Source: Myxocyprinus asiaticus
Lineage: Eukaryota; Chordata; Actinopteri; Cypriniformes; Catostomidae
Length of the DNA stretch: 64,000 bases
Direction: 5' to 3'
NCBI RefSeq assembly: GCF_019703515.2
Contig: NC_059368.1
Coordinates: 34,932,735-34,996,734, forward strand
The first letter of the stretch is position 1; each line of letters opens with the position of its first letter. Below are positions 40,513 to 52,684 of the stretch, piece by piece. The notes under the pieces were generated by a model. The model made no database searches and was not told the origin of the DNA. It saw only the letters and a list, made by a program, of their open reading frames with translations. Both the position numbers and the translations under genes were made by a program.

Positions 40513-41000
40513 GTATATTGTACAGCAGGGGGCAGTCATACTCCTAAGGAGCGAATGACCACAAGAGTATCCTTCAGTAATGATTGCAAGTCCATTTCTC
40601 CTGCATATCTGCATGCAGTACAGAGCCAAAGCACTTATTTCTCAGATAATTTTATGCTGTTTTTCACATTGTTTATTAAGATGTACTGTATTTCCCAGCA
40701 TATATCTCCTGCATTTCTGTACGCAGTGCAGAGCTGCAACTCAGTGCATTCCTAGATAATTCACACCTATTGCTATGCGATGCATTTCCTATGCAAGAAG
40801 TATATTGTACTACAGGTGACAGTTATACTCCTAAAGAGCGAATGGCCTAAAGTGAATCCTTCAATGATGGTTGCAAGTCCATTCATATCTATATGCAGTA
40901 CAGAGCCAAAGCTCTTATTTCTCAGATCATTTTATGCTATTTTTTCACATTGTTTATGAAGATGTATTGTATTCCCTAGCACGTTTTCTAAAGTTTCACC
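40513..41000 (+). repeat. Two tandem copies of a ~286-bp unit
   Basis: GTATATTGTACAGCAGGGGG, ACTCCTAAGGAGCGAATG, GCAGTACAGAGCCAAAGC and TTTCACATTGTTTATTAAGA at 40515-40700 recur with about 10% differences at 40800-40980. Confidence 0.75.
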
Positions 41001-41199
41001 TAAATATGATTATTTTGTCTTTTCTACAGCAACGCTTGAAATTGCGCCTTCCACAGGATCTCACCAATATTACTTCCAGCAGGTCTCTGTGAGAGCCCAT
41101 TTAAATTCCTGTCACTGGATTTTACACAGGTTTACCTCTCACTTTCTCTATCTAGGTGTCTTTCCAAGACTTCACCATTACCTACCGAGGAGCCAAAGA

Positions 41200-41760
41200 T
41201 GGCAACCGTTTTAGTTAAGAATGCACAACTGCGGTGCTTCTGCCTTCAGCTTAAACCCCCCCCCCCCCAAAAAAACACATCCCTAAGCAGCACAAATGTG
41301 CTGTCCACATGCCACAACTGCGGCATCTTTTGGGTCATGCAACAAATCCCCACGACACCGCAAAGAAGTGCAAAGTGCTCTACATGTGCCACAACTGCGG
41401 TGTCCTTCGGACCATGCAAACAAAAAAAAAACTCCCACTACACCACAAAGCAGCGCAAATGTGCTTTACAGGTGCCGCAACGGCGGTGTCCTTCGGACCA
41501 TGTGACAAACTCCCACCACACTGCAAAGCAGCGCAAATGTGCTCTACAGATGCCGTAACTGCAGTGTCCTTCGGACCATGCGACAAACTCCCACCACACC
41601 GCAAAGCAGCGCAAATGTGCTGTACAGGTGCCGCAGCTGCAGTGTCCTTCGGACCATGCGACAAACTTCCACCACACCGCAAAGCAGCACAAATGTGTTT
41701 TTTCCAAGTGCCGCAACTGCAGAACCTTTCAGGTCTTGCCTCTAAATCTCCCACAACACC
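41200..41760 (+). repeat. ~78-bp tandem array (about five units)
   Basis: The unit contains GTGTCCTTCGGACCATGCGA, CAAACTCCCACCACACCGCA and AAGCAGCGCAAATGTGCT. Starts of the TGTCCTTCGGACC core are at about 41401, 41486, 41563 and 41642, so the period is 77-85 bp. Long open frames occur on both strands here (for example 41309-41839 plus, 41380-41754 minus) only because a near-multiple-of-three unit lacks stops. CxxC pairs such as CRNC and CHNC appear in one frame, but I do not call a protein. Confidence 0.8.
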
Positions 41761-41879
41761 GCAATCATGTTTCCTGTTTCCTCTTATGTTTCCTCTTATT
41801 AAAACTCAAAGGACACAGCTCATAAATATATACCCATAACAAACCACAATTCAGCAAATTTCTTTACTCTGTGCTACCC

Positions 41880-42175
41880 GCCATTCAAATGCAGTGTGGG
41901 CCCTCCCGTTCGAACACTATGCAGGCTTTCCCATTGAATTGCAGTGTGGGCTCTCCCGTTTGAATGCAGTGTGAGCCTCAGTGCATTGGTTGCAGGCTCT
42001 CCCATTCGAATTGCAGTGTGGGCCCTCCCATTCAACCGCAATGCAGGCTCTCCTGTTCGAATCACAGTGTGGGCTGTCCCATTCAAATGCAGTGTGAGAT
42101 TTCATGTCATTCATTCCATGGGCCCTCCCATCCGAAACGTAGTATGAGCTTTCCTGTTCGAGTGCAGTGGTGGTG
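41880..42175 (+). repeat. ~45-bp tandem array (CCCRTTCGAATGCAGTGTGG units)
   Basis: About six irregular units built on CTCCCGTTCGAA, GCAGTGTGGGC and GGCTCTCCC. The B-box-like GTTCGAATC is present once (42056). The unit is related in wording to the array at 43.35 kb. Confidence 0.65.
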
Positions 42176-42454
42176 CAGTAATCTTAAGAGCCTTTTAGCT
42201 TTTCCCGTTAACCGTGGCATTGGCATGTTCTTTGCTCATGGTCGAAATGAGCCTGACACACAAGAAGGTGTGCCTAAATGTGATAAACTATGTGTGCCCT
42301 ATTTGATACTGCAACCACAGTGCCCCACCAGATAATGTGCTGCAGCGCCTGCCCACGCTTGATACTGCCGCAGCATTGCCCGCATACTCTTAATTATGCC
42401 ACAGCATCACCCCTTTCACATTTTGATACTGCCGCAGCAGTGCCCTGCCATGAC

Positions 42455-42960
42455 AAATGTAATAAAGTTGAATTCTTAACTAACCTTTCGCTTCCTTCAA
42501 AGCTGCATATAAACGTAATTGACATGTTTTCCATAACTAACCTTCTGCTTCCCTTACAGATGTATATAAAGGTACATATTCCTAACTAATATTTGCTTCC
42601 CCTACAGGTAAGTACAAACTAACCTTTGCTTCCCTTACAGGTGTTGATGATTCTAATGAAGTCTTTTGTGCCCTACTTAATACTGCAGCAACAGTGCCCT
42701 GCCATGACGAATGTAATAAAGTTGTATTCTTAACTAAACTTTTGCTTTCCTCAAAGCTGCATATGAACATAATTACACGTTTACATAACTAACCTTTTGC
42801 TTCCCTTACAGATGTATATAAAGGTAATACATTTATGTATTCCTAACTAACCATTTGCTCCACTGCAGGTAAGTACAAACTAACCTTTGCTTCCATTACA
42901 GGTGTTAATAAATCTAATGAAGTCTTTTGTGCCCTACTTGATACCACAGCAACAGTGCCC
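42455..42960 (+). repeat. Tandem array of 3' splice-site-like modules
   Basis: Two copies of a ~255-bp block (42455-42705, 42706-42960), each beginning with TAATAAAGTTG and holding four modules: CTAAC branch-point consensus, pyrimidine tract, then AAG/CAG. AG ends lie at 42502, 42559, 42607, 42640 in copy 1 and 42756, 42811, 42868, 42901 in copy 2. The third module of each copy is followed directly by GTAAGT (42608, 42869). AATAAA motifs at 42461 and 42712 also face plus. Confidence 0.8.
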
Positions 42961-43349
42961 CACCCATACCAATTGTGTGTACACAGTTAATAATATTTTC
43001 TCCACAGGCGCTTTCAATGTCTAAGTTCCATACTTTCATAGAAGTGCATCTACAGCAATGGAAACACAGCAGCGCTCCCACAGGAGCTCCTTCACTATGC
43101 CCCCAAATACTCAATCCACTGCTGCAGCAGTGCTTTAAACTCCGCTTCCACAGGAGGCCCACTTTACTCTACTGCTGCAGCAGCATTTTTTTACCATGCT
43201 TCTGCCAAAGACTTTTTGTCTTCGCTTCTTAGCAGCTGCAGCTAGCATTACAGGAGATAGCGGTCACCACATCCTCTTCTCAAAGCACCATATTTCCCTA
43301 TCTATGGGTAGTCTATTGAGTGAGGCTACCCCTGCAAACAAGCCCATTC

Positions 43350-44480
43350 CTCTCATTCCCATTTTCCCCGTTCGATTGCTTGCTGGGCTTACCCGTTCGA
43401 ATGCCGTGAGCGCTCTCTCTCTCTATGGAGCAGTCTCCCATTCGAATCGCAGTGTGAGCCCTCCCTTTCAAACACAACGTGAGCCAACTAGTGCTCACTT
43501 TCCACGTTAGACTGCTTTCTGGGCTTACCCATTCAAATGCCGTGAGCGCTCTCTCTCTATAGAGCAGTCTCCTGTTCGAATCGCAGTGTGAGCCCTCCCT
43601 TTCGAACGCAGCGTGACCAACTCTCATGCTCATTTTCCCCGTTCGATTGCTTGCTGGGCTTACCCTTTCGAATGCCATGAGCGCTCTCTCTCTATAAAGC
43701 AGTCTTCCATTCGAATCGCAGTGTGAGCCCTCCCTTTCGAACGCAGCACAACCACCTAGTGCTCACTTTCCCTGTTCGACTGCTTGCTGGGCTTACCTGT
43801 TCCAATGCCATGAGCGTTCTCTCTTTATAGAGCAGTCTCCTGTTCGAATCGCAGTTTGAGCCCTCCCTTTCGAACACAGCGTGAGCCTTCTCCCCATTTG
43901 ACTGCTTGCTGGGCTTACCCATTCGAATGCCGTGAGCACTCTCTCTTTATAGAGCAGTCACCCGTTCAAATCACAGTGTGAGCCCTCCCTTTCGAACACA
44001 GTATGAGCATTCTCCCCATTCGACTGCTTGCTGGGCTTACCCGTTCGAATGCCGTGAGCGCTCTCTCTCTATAGAGCAGTCTCCCATTCAAATCGCAGTG
44101 TCAGCCCTCCCTTTCAAACGCAGCACAACCAACTAGTGCTCACTTTCCCTGTTCGACTGCTTGCTGAGCTTAACCATTCGAATGCCGCAAGCTCTCTTTA
44201 TCTCTCTATAGAGCAGTCTCCCGTTCGAATCGCAGTGTGAGCAAACTCTCATTCTCACCTTCCCCGTTCGACTGCTTGCTGGGCTTACCCATTCAAACAC
44301 TGTGAGCTAAATCTCTCTCTCTTAGAACAGTCTCCCATTTGAATCGCAGTGTGAGCCCTCCCTTTCAAACGCAGCATGAGCCAACTCTCATTTTCATCTT
44401 TCTTGTTCGCATACCGTGAGCCCACCCACTTCTACGACGAGTGGTGGTCTCTTGTTCGAATCGCAGTGTAGCCCTCTCGA
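43350..44480 (+). repeat. ~130-bp tandem array with repeated GTTCGAATC
   Basis: About eight units; GCTTGCTGGGCTTACC or a close variant starts near 43377, 43511, 43652, 43782, 43904, 44027, 44158 and 44272 (spacing 114-140). Other fixed parts: GAATGCCGTGAGCGCTCTCT, TATAGAGCAGTCTCCC, GTTCGAATCGCAGTGTGAGC and CCTCCCTTTCGAAC. Confidence 0.85.
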
Positions 44481-44667
44481 CCAGCAATCGTACAAGAACG
44501 CACCTTCAAACAAATGCTTAAAGCACTCCCTCTGTACAAATTTTGGGGGGAGAACAATTCAGAAGCATCCGCCAAGCCAATTTACAAAATAGAATTGTTG
44601 CTGGCTTGCTGTCCTAAATACTTCCTGCCATAGTCATGGTACTGTTCTTTCATCTTAACTCCTTTCT

Positions 44668-45082
44668 GGGGGTAATCAGGACTCGAGTTGAGTCTCGAGC
44701 TCCGAGTCCTCCAGTATACGGACAGCAAGCCAAATACATTTACTGCTTCAATAGAATATTACATTAACATACGAGCTACTGAAATGGAGTTAATTAACAG
44801 AGGTTCGGGAGGAGCGTGTTAATTTTAATCTGACAAATCACAGCCCACGAGCAGGAGTATATAAGCTGCTGTTTACCTGCTTCCTGTGACAACTCTCCTG
44901 ACATCCCACCTCCACCCCATCTGCACCTATTCTCTAGATCCATTATCTAAATAAGTAAAGTCCAGGGGGGTAATCAGGACTAGAGTTGAGTCTCGAGCTC
45001 CGAGCCCTCCAGTATACGGACAGCAAGCCAAATACGTTTACTGCTTCAACACAAGATTACATTAACATACGAACTACTGAAC
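44668..45082 (+). repeat. Pair of ~115-bp direct repeats flanking a TATA-containing spacer
   Basis: GGGGGTAATCAGGACTCGAG, TTGAGTCTCGAGCTCCGAG and CCAGTATACGGACAGCAAGC (44668-44782) recur at 44966-45082. The ~180-bp spacer has AGTATATAAGCTGCTG (about 44855). It could be part of a terminal-repeat element, but ends and target duplication are not clear. Confidence 0.55.
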
Positions 45083-45639
45083 TACCCTTCCAAAAAAATA
45101 CCATGCTGACCACAGGTTTCACCAAAATACCATTGTTACAATTGATGCTACTACGGGTTGTATACCACTGTAAAACATACAAAATAATATGGGAAATATG
45201 GGTTCTTTAAACAGTGTAAGAAGCTTTCAAAGACTTTGCTATTTTAGTTTTTATTTTATTATTTTTTGATGATGGCTAATGTGAAGTTTCCAATGTTTTG
45301 TTGTAACCCTTACTTAGGAAGTAGTAAGGCCGGGAGGTCCTCGGAGCGTTTATTCAGAAACTCCATGGCTGCTGGTTCGTGGACGCTGCGCAACGCCCCC
45401 TAGATGATTTTTGCCGACGTGCAGCACTACTCCGCATCAACCGGTGGGTCCCCCAAAGACAACCAGAGGTGTCCCTGAGTGTCTGCGCCCCATGGTGGCC
45501 GCGCTACGAGCGTTCAAAATCTGAAAGTTTTTCCTTGCAGTTCTACAGCCGACTGCTGGGTGGCACCACCACGTCCCACCGCAGGCTTATTGCAGTGGGC
45601 TCCCTCTCCATTCAAATAAACCACAGGTGGGCTCTTTTT

Positions 45640-46170
45640 TTGGGGAAGGTTGGGGCTGACCACGAAAACCCTGTAAGCCCAAATGCCCACTATATTGCAT
45701 CACTTCCTCCTTGGGGTGCCAAGGACCGCCCCCATGACCCACGGAGCCACTAAATGGCCCCTTACCAAATATTTTGGGGAAAAAGCCCATGGAAGTAAGC
45801 CTTTGATTGGTCGACTGCAGGGGCGGGGCGGGGCTGGGAGGGGGCGGGGCTGACCACGAACACACTATTTGTCCACTTTCCCACTGTATTACAGGACTTT
45901 GTCCCTGGGGGTCCAAGGACCCCGGGGGTGTGTCCGGGAGGGGGTGGGGCTGACCAAGAACACACTATTTGTCCACCTTCCCACTATATTACAAGACTTT
46001 GTCCATGGGGGACCACGGACCCCTGGAGTGTATCCAGTAGGGGACGGGACTGACCACAAAATAACTATTTGTCCATTTACCCACTAATTGAACAACTGTA
46101 TCACTGTTGGTCTGAGGACCCTCTGGGTGTGTCCGGGAGGCAGTGGGTCTGCCAAGGACAAATTATTTGT
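45640..46170 (+). repeat. ~100-bp minisatellite
   Basis: GGGGCTGACCACGAACACAC, TATTTGTCCACTTTCCCACT, ACAGGACTTTGTCC and GTCCAAGGACCCC recur from about 45655, 45849, 45948, 46049 and 46150. The first interval is about double. Confidence 0.8.
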
Positions 46171-46312
46171 CCCCTTTGACCACGTTAAAATATGTATGAC
46201 TTGCAAGTGGGTGCAGTAGCAATATAATTCATATATGATACGACGGTGGTAGATCTAATCACTGACAATTATGAAACAGCCTACAGAGAGGAGGTGCACA
46301 CTCTGACACGCT

Positions 46313-47472
46313 GTCACCACCAACATACTAAATGTCCATTTTCAATTTATTGTATTGGTCTATTGTGTCCACCAACATATTAAATGTCCATTTTCAATTT
46401 ATTGTATTGGTCTATTGTGTCCATCAACATACTAAAGGTCCATTTCCAATTTATTGTATTGGTCTATTACCCCTGTGTCCACCAACATACTAAAGGTCCA
46501 TTTTCAATTTATTATATTGGTATATTGTGTCCACCAACATATTAAATGTCCATTTCCAATTTATTATATTGGTCTATTACCCCTGTGTCCACCAACATAC
46601 TAAATGACCATTTCCAATTAATTGTATTGGTCTATTGTGTCCACCAACATAATAAATGTCCATTTCCAATTTATTGTATTGATGTATTCACTCTAAGTCC
46701 ACCAACATACTAAAGGTCCATTTCCAGTTTATTATATAGGTGTATTACCCCTGTGTCCACAACATTCTAAATGTTCATTTCCAATTTAATGTATAGGTGT
46801 ATTACCCCTGTGTCAACCAGCATACTAAAGGTCCATTTCCAATTTAGTGTATTGGTCTATTGTGTCCAACAACATACTAAATGTCCATTTTCTATTTAAT
46901 GTATTGGTCTATTACCCTAAGTCCACCAACATTCTAAAGGTCCATTTCCAATTTATTATATTGTTCTATTAACCCTGTGTCCACCAACATACTAAATGTC
47001 CATTTTCAATTTATTGTATAGGTGTATTACCCCTGTATCCACCAACATACTAAATTACCATTTTCAATTTATTGTATTGGTCTATTGTCCCCACCAACAT
47101 ATTAATGTCCATTTCCAATTTATTGTATTGTTCTATTAACCCTGTGTCCACCAACATACTAAATGTCCATTTTCAATTTATTGTATAGGTGTATTACCCC
47201 TGTATCCACCAACATACTAAATTACCATTTTCAATTTATTGTATTGGTCTATTGTCCCCACCAACATACTAAAGGTCCATTTCCAATTTATTGTATTGGT
47301 CTGTTGTGTCCACCAACATACTAAATGTCCATTTTCAGTTTATGGTATTGGTGTAATAACCCTAGTCCACCAACATACTAAATGTCCATTTTCAATTTAT
47401 TGTATTGGTCTATTACCCCTAAGTTCACCAACATACTAAATGTCCTTTTCCAATTTATTTTATAGGTGTATT
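46313..47472 (+). repeat. 52/58-bp minisatellite (about 21 units)
   Basis: The unit is CCACCAACATACTAAATGTC, then CATTTTCAATTTATTGTATT, then GGTCTATTGTGT (52 bp) or GGTCTATTACCCCTGTGT (58 bp). The two lengths alternate irregularly, which points to higher-order shuffling. Confidence 0.92.
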
Positions 47473-50100
47473 AACCCTGAGATAAAATATTTGACTTTCT
47501 CCTCTCGAAATTCACATCAAAAATAGAGGTGACTGAGATGAGCACAGAAGTACCAGTTTCAACTTCCTAGCTAAACCCAGAGCTGAGATATGCAGATCCC
47601 ACATACAATTTATCCAATTCAAAATTTTAGGTGGTTCGTGGACAGTAAAATTCTGAGGTTTTGAAGGGTGTATGTTGTTCAGGGGGCATCATAGAGTCAG
47701 CTAAATGCGATTTTGAGTCATACATTTTATCCTGGAGTTATAAAAATGATGTCAACCAAACACCTATTTTAGCCCATTAGATAAATTTATTTGCATTGCC
47801 TGTTTTTAATGTGTGGGATAGGTTAATTCACTGAATATCACATTTAGGTGACTGCAGTAAATACTCCCTGGTTTTACACTTTTTCTTTATTGTATGGTAG
47901 TACCATAATTTCTTAAGTAATTTTTTTTAGTTTTCTTAGTGTGTTCAAAACTTAGTGTGGTTTAAAGTAGTTAAAACTGTTTACCCGCTGTTGGAAGGAG
48001 GAAACTAAGCAAATGAATTTGGTTGAAATTTATAGAACTTATTTTTACAGCCTCCCACAGGTTTCTGCTGGAAATCTTTCAATTACAAAAAGGCCTCTCA
48101 TTTTAATGAGGGCATTCAATGTTGGCCTTCAGTACTCTACTATGAAATAGGTAGTGGTATAAGTAAAGTATTTACTCCATCTTTTTCTGGTCTGATTTCA
48201 TTGCCTGTCCTCAGCTTGTTGACAAATATAGGAAAGACTTCAGACACCTGTCACACTAGCAAAATTGCTCTGGGTCACTGAAGGGCAGTGATCAAAACTA
48301 TGGAGCTGTCCTGAATATCTGGTGATTTATCTTGCCATTTCTGAAGAGTCCAAGAGATTTCTAATGTGATAGGTTACTGGATCTGCAACAATATGGCATA
48401 TAATCCTACAGGCCTGGAATTCATAAGTCCCCCTGTCATTTCAAGTATCTACTAAAGGGTCTCTTCAGAGGTCTTTCAACACACCATTAGCCAGCGTCAC
48501 ACTTGCCAATTTTCCAGCAATTTTTAGGTGTCATTAAAGCTGGCGCTACACTAGCTGATTTTTCCAATGATTTTCAGGTGTTAGCTTCATTAACATAATC
48601 ACTGGCCAGGCAGAGGGAGACAGAGCGCCAATTAGCTCCTCTCAGTGGAAGGTGTTAATCACTTGACAGTCTAGAGTTAATGCCTTGAAACACTGAAAAT
48701 ACACATCCGGCTTGCTTGAAATTATCACTGACTGTAGGTGAGGCGGGAACACGCCACCAAGGCAGTAACCAATGAGTGCAGTTCATGTATAAAGTGTGTT
48801 TTTGCTGGAGGACGGAAGCAATTTTATTTCTGCAGAAAAAGCATGGCGTCTGGAAAGCGTTTGTGGACAATGCATTTGGAGAAGTTTATTGCTCTTTGGA
48901 GTCAGCACATCAGGGCCGGATCTATGGGGGTGCTGGGGTGGGCTTTGCCCCCTAAATTACCCTTATGCCAAACTCAATGTACATGGTAAGGAGCCGTTTA
49001 AATATACAATAACGATTATGAGTAGCCAGGTTGTAATTAATATTTATACTACTGCCAATGTCATGACTACATGTCAATGTCAACAATGTTTCCTCCATTT
49101 TTAATCGGTAAATGTGACAGGCTCACTGACTAGGGGACAAAATTAGCAAAAACAGTTATTAAGTGTGACAACCCCCTCCCAATTCGAGTTGTCCTGAGTC
49201 TGTTAGTGTAGAGCCAGCTTAACATAATCGCCAGCCAGTAGGTGAGAGGAGGAGCACACATTAGCCTCTGCCAGCGGGAGGTCGTTAATCACTTGACTGT
49301 CAGAACTCCTTGCTGAGTTAATTGCTCCAGCAACAGGAAAAAAGGGTCCAACATGACAGAAAAAAATATTTTTGTTGCTGGGCAGGCCCTTTTTTCTCTT
49401 CAAGTGACCAATGAGCTTATTCTTTTACTGAAGAACTGACAAGACCTCAAGCTGATCTGAACGTTTTCATTGCACTCAGCTGCATATCATCACAAACGCT
49501 GATTGTAACTCAAGTGATTCTGTCACCAAGCATTTTTACACATTTAAATGACTAATGAAAACAGAAAGTGGAGGCACTACAGTACGGAAAGTAATTTCTT
49601 TACTCACTGAAAGCTACATGTGGACATCCATGTTCAATGGCAAGTCTCGAGGGAATAAACAATAACACATTTTCACAAGGTATGAATCGCACATTAAATC
49701 ACTCTATTACCAGAGGTGTATAGATCATTTCAAGATGGTTTAAGGAAGTGACATCTTTTTGTTCCTTGAACGTTTCCTGCCAGTTGTGTGTTCCAAACGT
49801 AATGAATCACCCACTGAAGGACACTTTAAAGGGAGAACAATCATGATAGTCATGCTGTAAGATCGCTTCAAACAGAATTTCCAATAAAAATTACTTGAAA
49901 AGTGAGTTCCGAATTACCCTTATTTTTGAGCCCCACACCTTTTAGCCTTTCAAAGCTCTCACAGTGAATGGTAAAGACTTCTAAGTGCATAGGGATGGTT
50001 ACTTCTAAATAGAATGCACCCTCATTCAAAACAACAGTGCGAGGCACTTCAGTTATAGTGAATTTAACACGAGCACTAAGCTCCGCAAGTCACCTACTTC
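47473..50100. other. No gene recognised
   Basis: A segment at 48590-48690 (CATTAACATAATCACTGGCC, AGGTGTTAATCACTTGACAG) recurs diverged at 49211-49320 (CTTAACATAATCGCCAGCCA, AGGTCGTTAATCACTTGACT). I see no exon. Confidence 0.45.
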
Positions 50101-50140
50101 CACATTTAGTCATTTAGCAGATGCTTTTATCCAGAAGAAA
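50101..50140 (+). repeat. Fragment of common teleost repeat
   Basis: CATTTAGTCATTTAGCAGAT, then GCTTTTATCCAGAAG, is the widespread 'CATTTAGCAGACGCTTTTATCC' segment. Confidence 0.6.
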
Positions 50141-50879
50141 GGGACAGGAAAAATATTTTAATAATTGAAAAAAAAAGAAATCCTTACCTTGTCCGCGGGT
50201 AGCGCAGACAGCTTCATAGAAAGGCTTCATTGATTATAACCAGAAACTATTTAGCAGAGTCAGGTCACTTCTATTAAAATTAATGGGAGAAATTTGAATG
50301 CCTAACGGTCAACAAATGTAGAAAGGAAGTCCCGCTTTACAGGTAAAAGTTACCTAAAAGTTAGGTAATGTAAGGCAATTAGACATTTACATAGAAACAG
50401 GTACATGATTACAAACTTGCATAGTGCAAAATGCCAAATAGCAGCCACTTCTATACTTATTTCTGTCCAGGTTACACTGCAGCCTGCTATTACTTGTGGC
50501 GAACCCTAAATAAATAACGTATAAAACAGTGGGTACTTTTCTTGCTATCTAGCAAGGAATAATGCTTTACACACTTGACTAGCTAGCTAGTAAATGCACA
50601 AGCAGTTGCTAACACCAACAAACGATAAGCTAGCAAGACTGACTAGCTAGTGCTAATGTCTAGTGCTAGTGCTAACGCTATTTTCCCCTCGCCAGTGCAC
50701 TTTTATTCCTTCATGTTAACTGAAGGCAAATCTGAATGATGTTCAATTTTAGCTTGCTAGCTAGCAATCTAGCTAATGATAGCTAGTGAACTCGTTAATG
50801 ATAGTTAGACTAGCTTGCTAGCTGGCTGCTGTCTAGGGCTGGGTATTGCCAGCAACCTCATGATTCGATATATATCGAG

Positions 50880-52264
50880 TAGGGGTGTGCAGCGAAGCCA
50901 TTATTTTTATCTGTATCTGTCCATATGACAAAATGATCTGTATCTGTCTCTGTATTCGGATAAAACTGGGTGTGGGTAGGGCTTAAACTGGAAGTGCATC
51001 AAAACTAAATGAAATGCCCATTTTTAAGTGTTACTCTTACATTTATAGTTTCTATTAATAATATATGCCTTGTATATGCCTTTTCATAATAATAGCCTAA
51101 TAACAATAATAATAATAAATATTATTATTATTATTATTATACAATTATTAATTAAAAATATTATTTTATTATTTTTATTTATTTATTTTTTTTTTTTCCC
51201 TTACCAAATAAAGCTGAATTTGTAGGCTACATTAACTGTGGAATATGTTGTGGTTTCTCCTGGTATTTCAGATATGAATATCTGCATGAAACAGAATTTT
51301 AGTTAGCCTGTGCATGTATAACAACATTATTCTGGAGGCAAGAGGTGTCAGGCAAAATGGGAAATGTCAAGCGCACACATTTTGCAGTGAATAATAAATA
51401 CAAATCCAAACATTAAAAGAAATTAAAATAAAATCAATACAGCCTACAAACAGGTGAAAGTCCCGTAAGTCTATCAGGAATTTTTACGATAGGACAACAT
51501 TATTTAGTTAAATAATAATAATAATAATGTTACATTTATTATAGTGCCTTACCAGAGTTCAAGAACACTTAACATTTTCAGATTTAGCACAGTTTAAAGA
51601 AGAAGAAAAAAGAAGACGGAGCATGTTTAAGATTCTTCGTTTTATATAAGGAGGAATATTCTGAATAGATGAATACTCTATGGAACATTTAAACCTTAAT
51701 GGAGCATGTTAACTTTTTTCGGAATAAAGTCTTAACCAGTTAATTACCTTAATTACTGATGTGGATATAAATGTGGACAACTTTAAGAGATGGAAAGACA
51801 AGCTCCGATGTTAAATCAATTCAGGTCAGGAATTTAACACTGCGCTCAGGTTTAGGCTATAAATAAATACATGAGAATCATGTGTAAATCATGTAATACA
51901 TTAACATAGACATTTCAAGAAGTGGAAAGTGTATATGATGTTGTATCTTAGTTAATGTTACACTTTATAAGCTCCAGACGCACACAATTAACAGAAACGG
52001 AGTTGAGACCATGCACATCCGATCTGAAATCACAACGTGCGCATTTTCATTTATAAGGTTTACACTTTAGAAATATTGTCTGCACAGATTAATAAATTAA
52101 TTGTAATTTTGGATATGTTTATTTAAAATGTCGATTTATCCTTGTGCTTTTTGGATAATCAGTCATACAAATTTTTTATATATTATTTGGATGAATCCGT
52201 CATTCGTTTGAAGTCATTATTCGTGCCTTTCCGAATAAGGTATCTGGCTTCGGGCACATCCCTA
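50880..52264. mobile_element. hAT-like element nested in the outer element
   Basis: Ends TAGGGGTGTGC and GCACATCCCTA, with further inverted matches (CGAAGCC versus GGCTTCG). The flanks ATATCGAG and ATATCGCA agree at 6 of 8, but the host sequence is itself CGATAT-rich, so this is weak. No transposase. Confidence 0.6.
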
Positions 52265-52684
52265 ATATCGCAATACATCACGATATCATGATTAGATTTC
52301 GATTTTGCTTTTAATTTCAATAAATTTTGTTATATTTCAGTTTTAATGTCCATTTTGCTTACATACAGTATGAAATAAATTCTCTTTCAGCTAATGCTGT
52401 AATTCAATATACTGGGGACCTTCTAATTTGTTAAATTACAACGTTTTACAAATTTTATTTTATCATTATTTTTCATCATTTTGGTGGCAGTTTAGCTTTT
52501 TTTTTTTTTTTAAATATAGTCCATATATTACATCATTAAATATGATGTATTGAAATTGCATATATTATATTGCATATATACAGTTTATTGTTGTTTATTG
52601 TTGTTGTTTACATGCCTAATTTTTACTATTTACAAGTATTTACTTAGATACGTTGAAAATTTGCTAAAATGTTAAAGCTCTTAA

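Noticed and set aside
45379..46087. Proline/glycine-rich frames on both strands
   Set aside because: They follow from a GC-rich ~100-bp minisatellite and overlap antisense.
40513..47472. CRISPR-like array
   Set aside because: Eukaryotic context. Units are continuous tandem repeats without unique spacers of constant size.
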